NCBI GenBank assembly: GCA_900764755.1
Contig: CAAFPE010000129.1
Span: 1-16,511, forward strand
Length of the DNA stretch: 16,511 nt
Direction of reading: 5' to 3'
From: an uncultured Oscillospiraceae bacterium
GTDB lineage: Bacteria > Bacillota > Clostridia > Oscillospirales > Oscillospiraceae
In this document: positions 14,873-16,511 of the stretch, in pieces
Position numbering within the stretch: position 1 is the stretch's first letter
Layout: each line of letters opens with the position of its first letter
Made by a program: the position numbers and the translations under genes
Notes under the pieces: model-generated
Database searches by the model: none
Told to the model about the DNA's origin: nothing
The model's input: the letters and a program-made list of their open reading frames with translations, nothing else

Positions 14873-16213
14873 ATGGAAAAAATATGGGAGTTTTATGAGA
14901 ATTTAGATGAATATGTGTATGTTGCTGATATAGACAGCTATGAATTGGTGTACATGAACCGGAAGGCACGGGAAGCGTTCAATGTTCAATCAGCAAAATG
15001 CTTTATGGGTAAAAAATGCTATGAGGTGTTGCAGCAATGTTCAACTCCCTGTACCTTCTGTACCAATGTTGAACTGAAACCTGGCTGTTTCAAAAGGTGG
15101 CGTTACTATAACTCGGTTCTTGATAAGCACCTGATTCTATTTGATAGTATGGTGATAGCAGACGGCCGGCGTTACCGCATTGAGGTAGCCGTAAATGTCA
15201 ACAATGAAGAAGAGCGTGAAAAAGCATTGGACCGGTATCAAAATCTGGAAATGCTGGTCAATAATGCTCTTGGCGTTGCTTTACAAAAGCCGACGCCAGA
15301 TGAAACGATTCAGACGCTTCTGGAGCATATCGGCCATATTCTGCGAGGAGAAAGGGCCTATATTTTTGAGAAAAATGAACATGGCAATGACGATAACACC
15401 TACGAATGGGTGGCGGCAGGGATCACGCCTCAAAAGCAAAATCTTCAGAATGTTCCGCCATGGATCTGTGAACCCTGGTACCTGCAATTTCAGAAGCATA
15501 GCCATGTGCTTATTCGTGACTTAGAGGACATACAGGAGCAGGAGCCTATGATGTATCAGGTGCTCAAACCACAGGGTATCCACTCTCTTGTAGTGGTTCC
15601 ATTGGAATTTGATGGAGAAATCACGGCATTTTACGGTGTGGATAACCCGCCTGCTGGTACTCTGGAGGATGCAATCGGGATTTTATGTATCATGGGCCAT
15701 TTCATTACAGCCTCATTGAAACGACGGGATCTGATGCGGAAGCTGCTGGATCTCAGCTTCAGGGACCAGCAGACACGGTTGGGGAACCGGTATGCGCTGC
15801 AACGATTTGTGGATGAAGAATACTGCGTTGAAATGAGTCTGGGCGTTATGTTTTGTGACGTTACGGGATTAAAAAGAGTAAATGATGAGCAGGGCCATAA
15901 AGCGGGTGATGTCATGATTGCCAGAGCGGCGGAAAGCCTGCGGGAGATTTATGACGGATACCAATGCTTCCGATTTGGGGGTGATGAGCTGCTTGCTCTA
16001 TGCCCGGGAATCAGTGAGAAAGAAACAGGCGATAAAGGGGAACTTCTAAAGTTGGCTGCGAAGGAAAAGGGAATTGTTCTGTCGGTCGGAACGGCTTGGG
16101 CGGCAGCTGGTGCCGCCAATATAGACAGTCTGTTGTCTGAAGCAGAAACCAGGATGTACCAGGATAAGAGTAGGTATTACCAAACAATGGGGATCGATCG
16201 AAGAAAACATTGA
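14873..16213 (+). CDS. PAS/GAF-type sensor protein with variant GGDEF domain (GGDEL)
   Basis: The 446-residue soluble protein looks like a diguanylate-cyclase-type signalling protein. Residues 1-120 resemble a PAS-like sensor (VYVADIDSYELVYMNRKA) with a cysteine cluster, Cys56, Cys60, Cys63 in CSTPCTFC plus Cys43 and Cys49, possibly metal- or redox-binding. Residues about 125-285 look like a GAF domain (VVPLEFDGEITAFYGVDN). The GGDEF domain (about 295-446) has RLGNRYALQRF, CDVTGLKRVND with a metal-site Asp329, and FRFGGDELLAL at 366-376. The signature is therefore GGDEL, Leu instead of Phe, and no RxxD inhibitory site precedes it, so activity is uncertain. No membrane segment is seen. A GTG at 14861 is also in frame, but it overlaps the AGGAG site; the ATG at 14873 (11-base spacing) is preferred. 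Codon use and GC are unlike the genes to the left. Confidence 0.88.
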   Translation: MEKIWEFYENLDEYVYVADIDSYELVYMNRKAREAFNVQSAKCFMGKKCYEVLQQCSTPCTFCTNVELKPGCFKRWRYYNSVLDKHLILFDSMVIADGRRYRIEVAVNVNNEEEREKALDRYQNLEMLVNNALGVALQKPTPDETIQTLLEHIGHILRGERAYIFEKNEHGNDDNTYEWVAAGITPQKQNLQNVPPWICEPWYLQFQKHSHVLIRDLEDIQEQEPMMYQVLKPQGIHSLVVVPLEFDGEITAFYGVDNPPAGTLEDAIGILCIMGHFITASLKRRDLMRKLLDLSFRDQQTRLGNRYALQRFVDEEYCVEMSLGVMFCDVTGLKRVNDEQGHKAGDVMIARAAESLREIYDGYQCFRFGGDELLALCPGISEKETGDKGELLKLAAKEKGIVLSVGTAWAAAGAANIDSLLSEAETRMYQDKSRYYQTMGIDRRKH

Positions 16214-16236
16214 CTTGAGGAGATGACTTTGCGGTG

Positions 16237-16490
16237 ATGATCAGCATATCGAGACGCAGTGAATTCATACAGAAAGTAACCGAGCTCCTGAAGAAACATC
16301 GCAGTGAGGGCACAATGTATCTGTTTTCAGTAGATTTTGCAGAATTTAAGCTGATCAACTATATTTACGGCTTTGCTCAGGGAGATGCGCTTTTGCAGAA
16401 TGTGGTCGACTTTGTTCGGAAGATTCCGGGGTGCATCTGCTGTGAGCGGGTTGCGTCAGATCAGTTTATTTTTCTGGTCATTGCTAAAAC
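16237..16490 (+). CDS. Partial second GGDEF-like protein, degenerate signature, cut by contig end
   Basis: The frame encodes 84 genuine residues before the adapter. LFSVDFAEFKLINYIYGFAQ, then GDALL and an ERVASDQFIFLV stretch align with the beginning of a GGDEF domain (D-F-x-x-F-K-x-x-N, then G-D-x-L-L). The signature position reads ASDQF, so the glycines needed for GTP binding are missing. Proteins of this shape usually continue into an EAL domain or act as regulatory GGDEF remnants; what follows is unseen. GAGGAG lies at 16217-16222. The start could be GTG at 16234 (11-base spacing) or ATG at 16237. It follows the first GGDEF gene by about 20 bases, so the two probably form an operon. Confidence 0.7.
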
Positions 16491-16511
16491 AGATCGGAAG
16501 AGCGTCGTGTA
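16491..16511 (+). other. Illumina adapter sequence at the contig end
   Basis: The final 21 bases begin AGATCGGAAGAGC and continue with CGTCGTGTA, an exact match to the start of the standard TruSeq read-through adapter as I know it. They continue the open frame of the preceding partial gene only by chance (DRKSVV). This is not genomic sequence. Confidence 0.97.

Noticed and set aside
1..16511. CRISPR arrays, tRNA or rRNA genes, insertion sequences
   Set aside because: I scanned for regular repeats, tRNA-like cloverleaf ends and transposase motifs and saw none.

Overview
The window looks like a contig from a GC-rich, anaerobic, gut-type Firmicute, probably an Oscillospiraceae/Flavonifractor-like Clostridium. 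This is inferred from gene order, a very large pyruvate:ferredoxin oxidoreductase (PFOR) gene and the general protein character; no marker gene fixes the species. The last 21 bases match an Illumina adapter, so the right edge is a sequencing or assembly end and not genome.

Positions 1-5316 hold the conserved Firmicute translation/transcription operon on the minus strand: promoter, structured leader, rimP, nusA (GTG start), rnpM/ylxR, an L7Ae-family gene with an unusual basic low-complexity tail, and infB. The rbfA gene that usually follows infB is not visible in the 81 bases left.

Positions 5317-8023 hold cinA and thiI, also on the minus strand. thiI has its own clear promoter. Positions 8051-8682 hold a small two-gene module: an 81-codon unknown gene (minus) and an 81-codon Xre-type regulator (plus). 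They diverge from a perfect 14-bp inverted repeat that carries a TATAAT in each arm, and a strong bidirectional terminator follows the regulator. comM/yifB (minus) and nifJ/PFOR (plus) then diverge from a 441-bp region with one good promoter for each. PFOR closes with a textbook terminator at 14318-14353.

From 14354 on, base composition drops from roughly 63% to the mid-40s % GC (one 60-base line counted on each side). This part holds a consensus promoter (TTGACA-N16-TATAAT), a leader of about 350 nt with several mutually compatible helices, a PAS/GAF/GGDEF-type signalling gene whose signature reads GGDEL, and the start of a second, degenerate GGDEF gene cut off by the adapter.

Most of the window is housekeeping. 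The parts that deserve a second look are the structured leader before the GGDEF pair, the divergent operator module, the rimP-nusA leader, and the adapter at the end.
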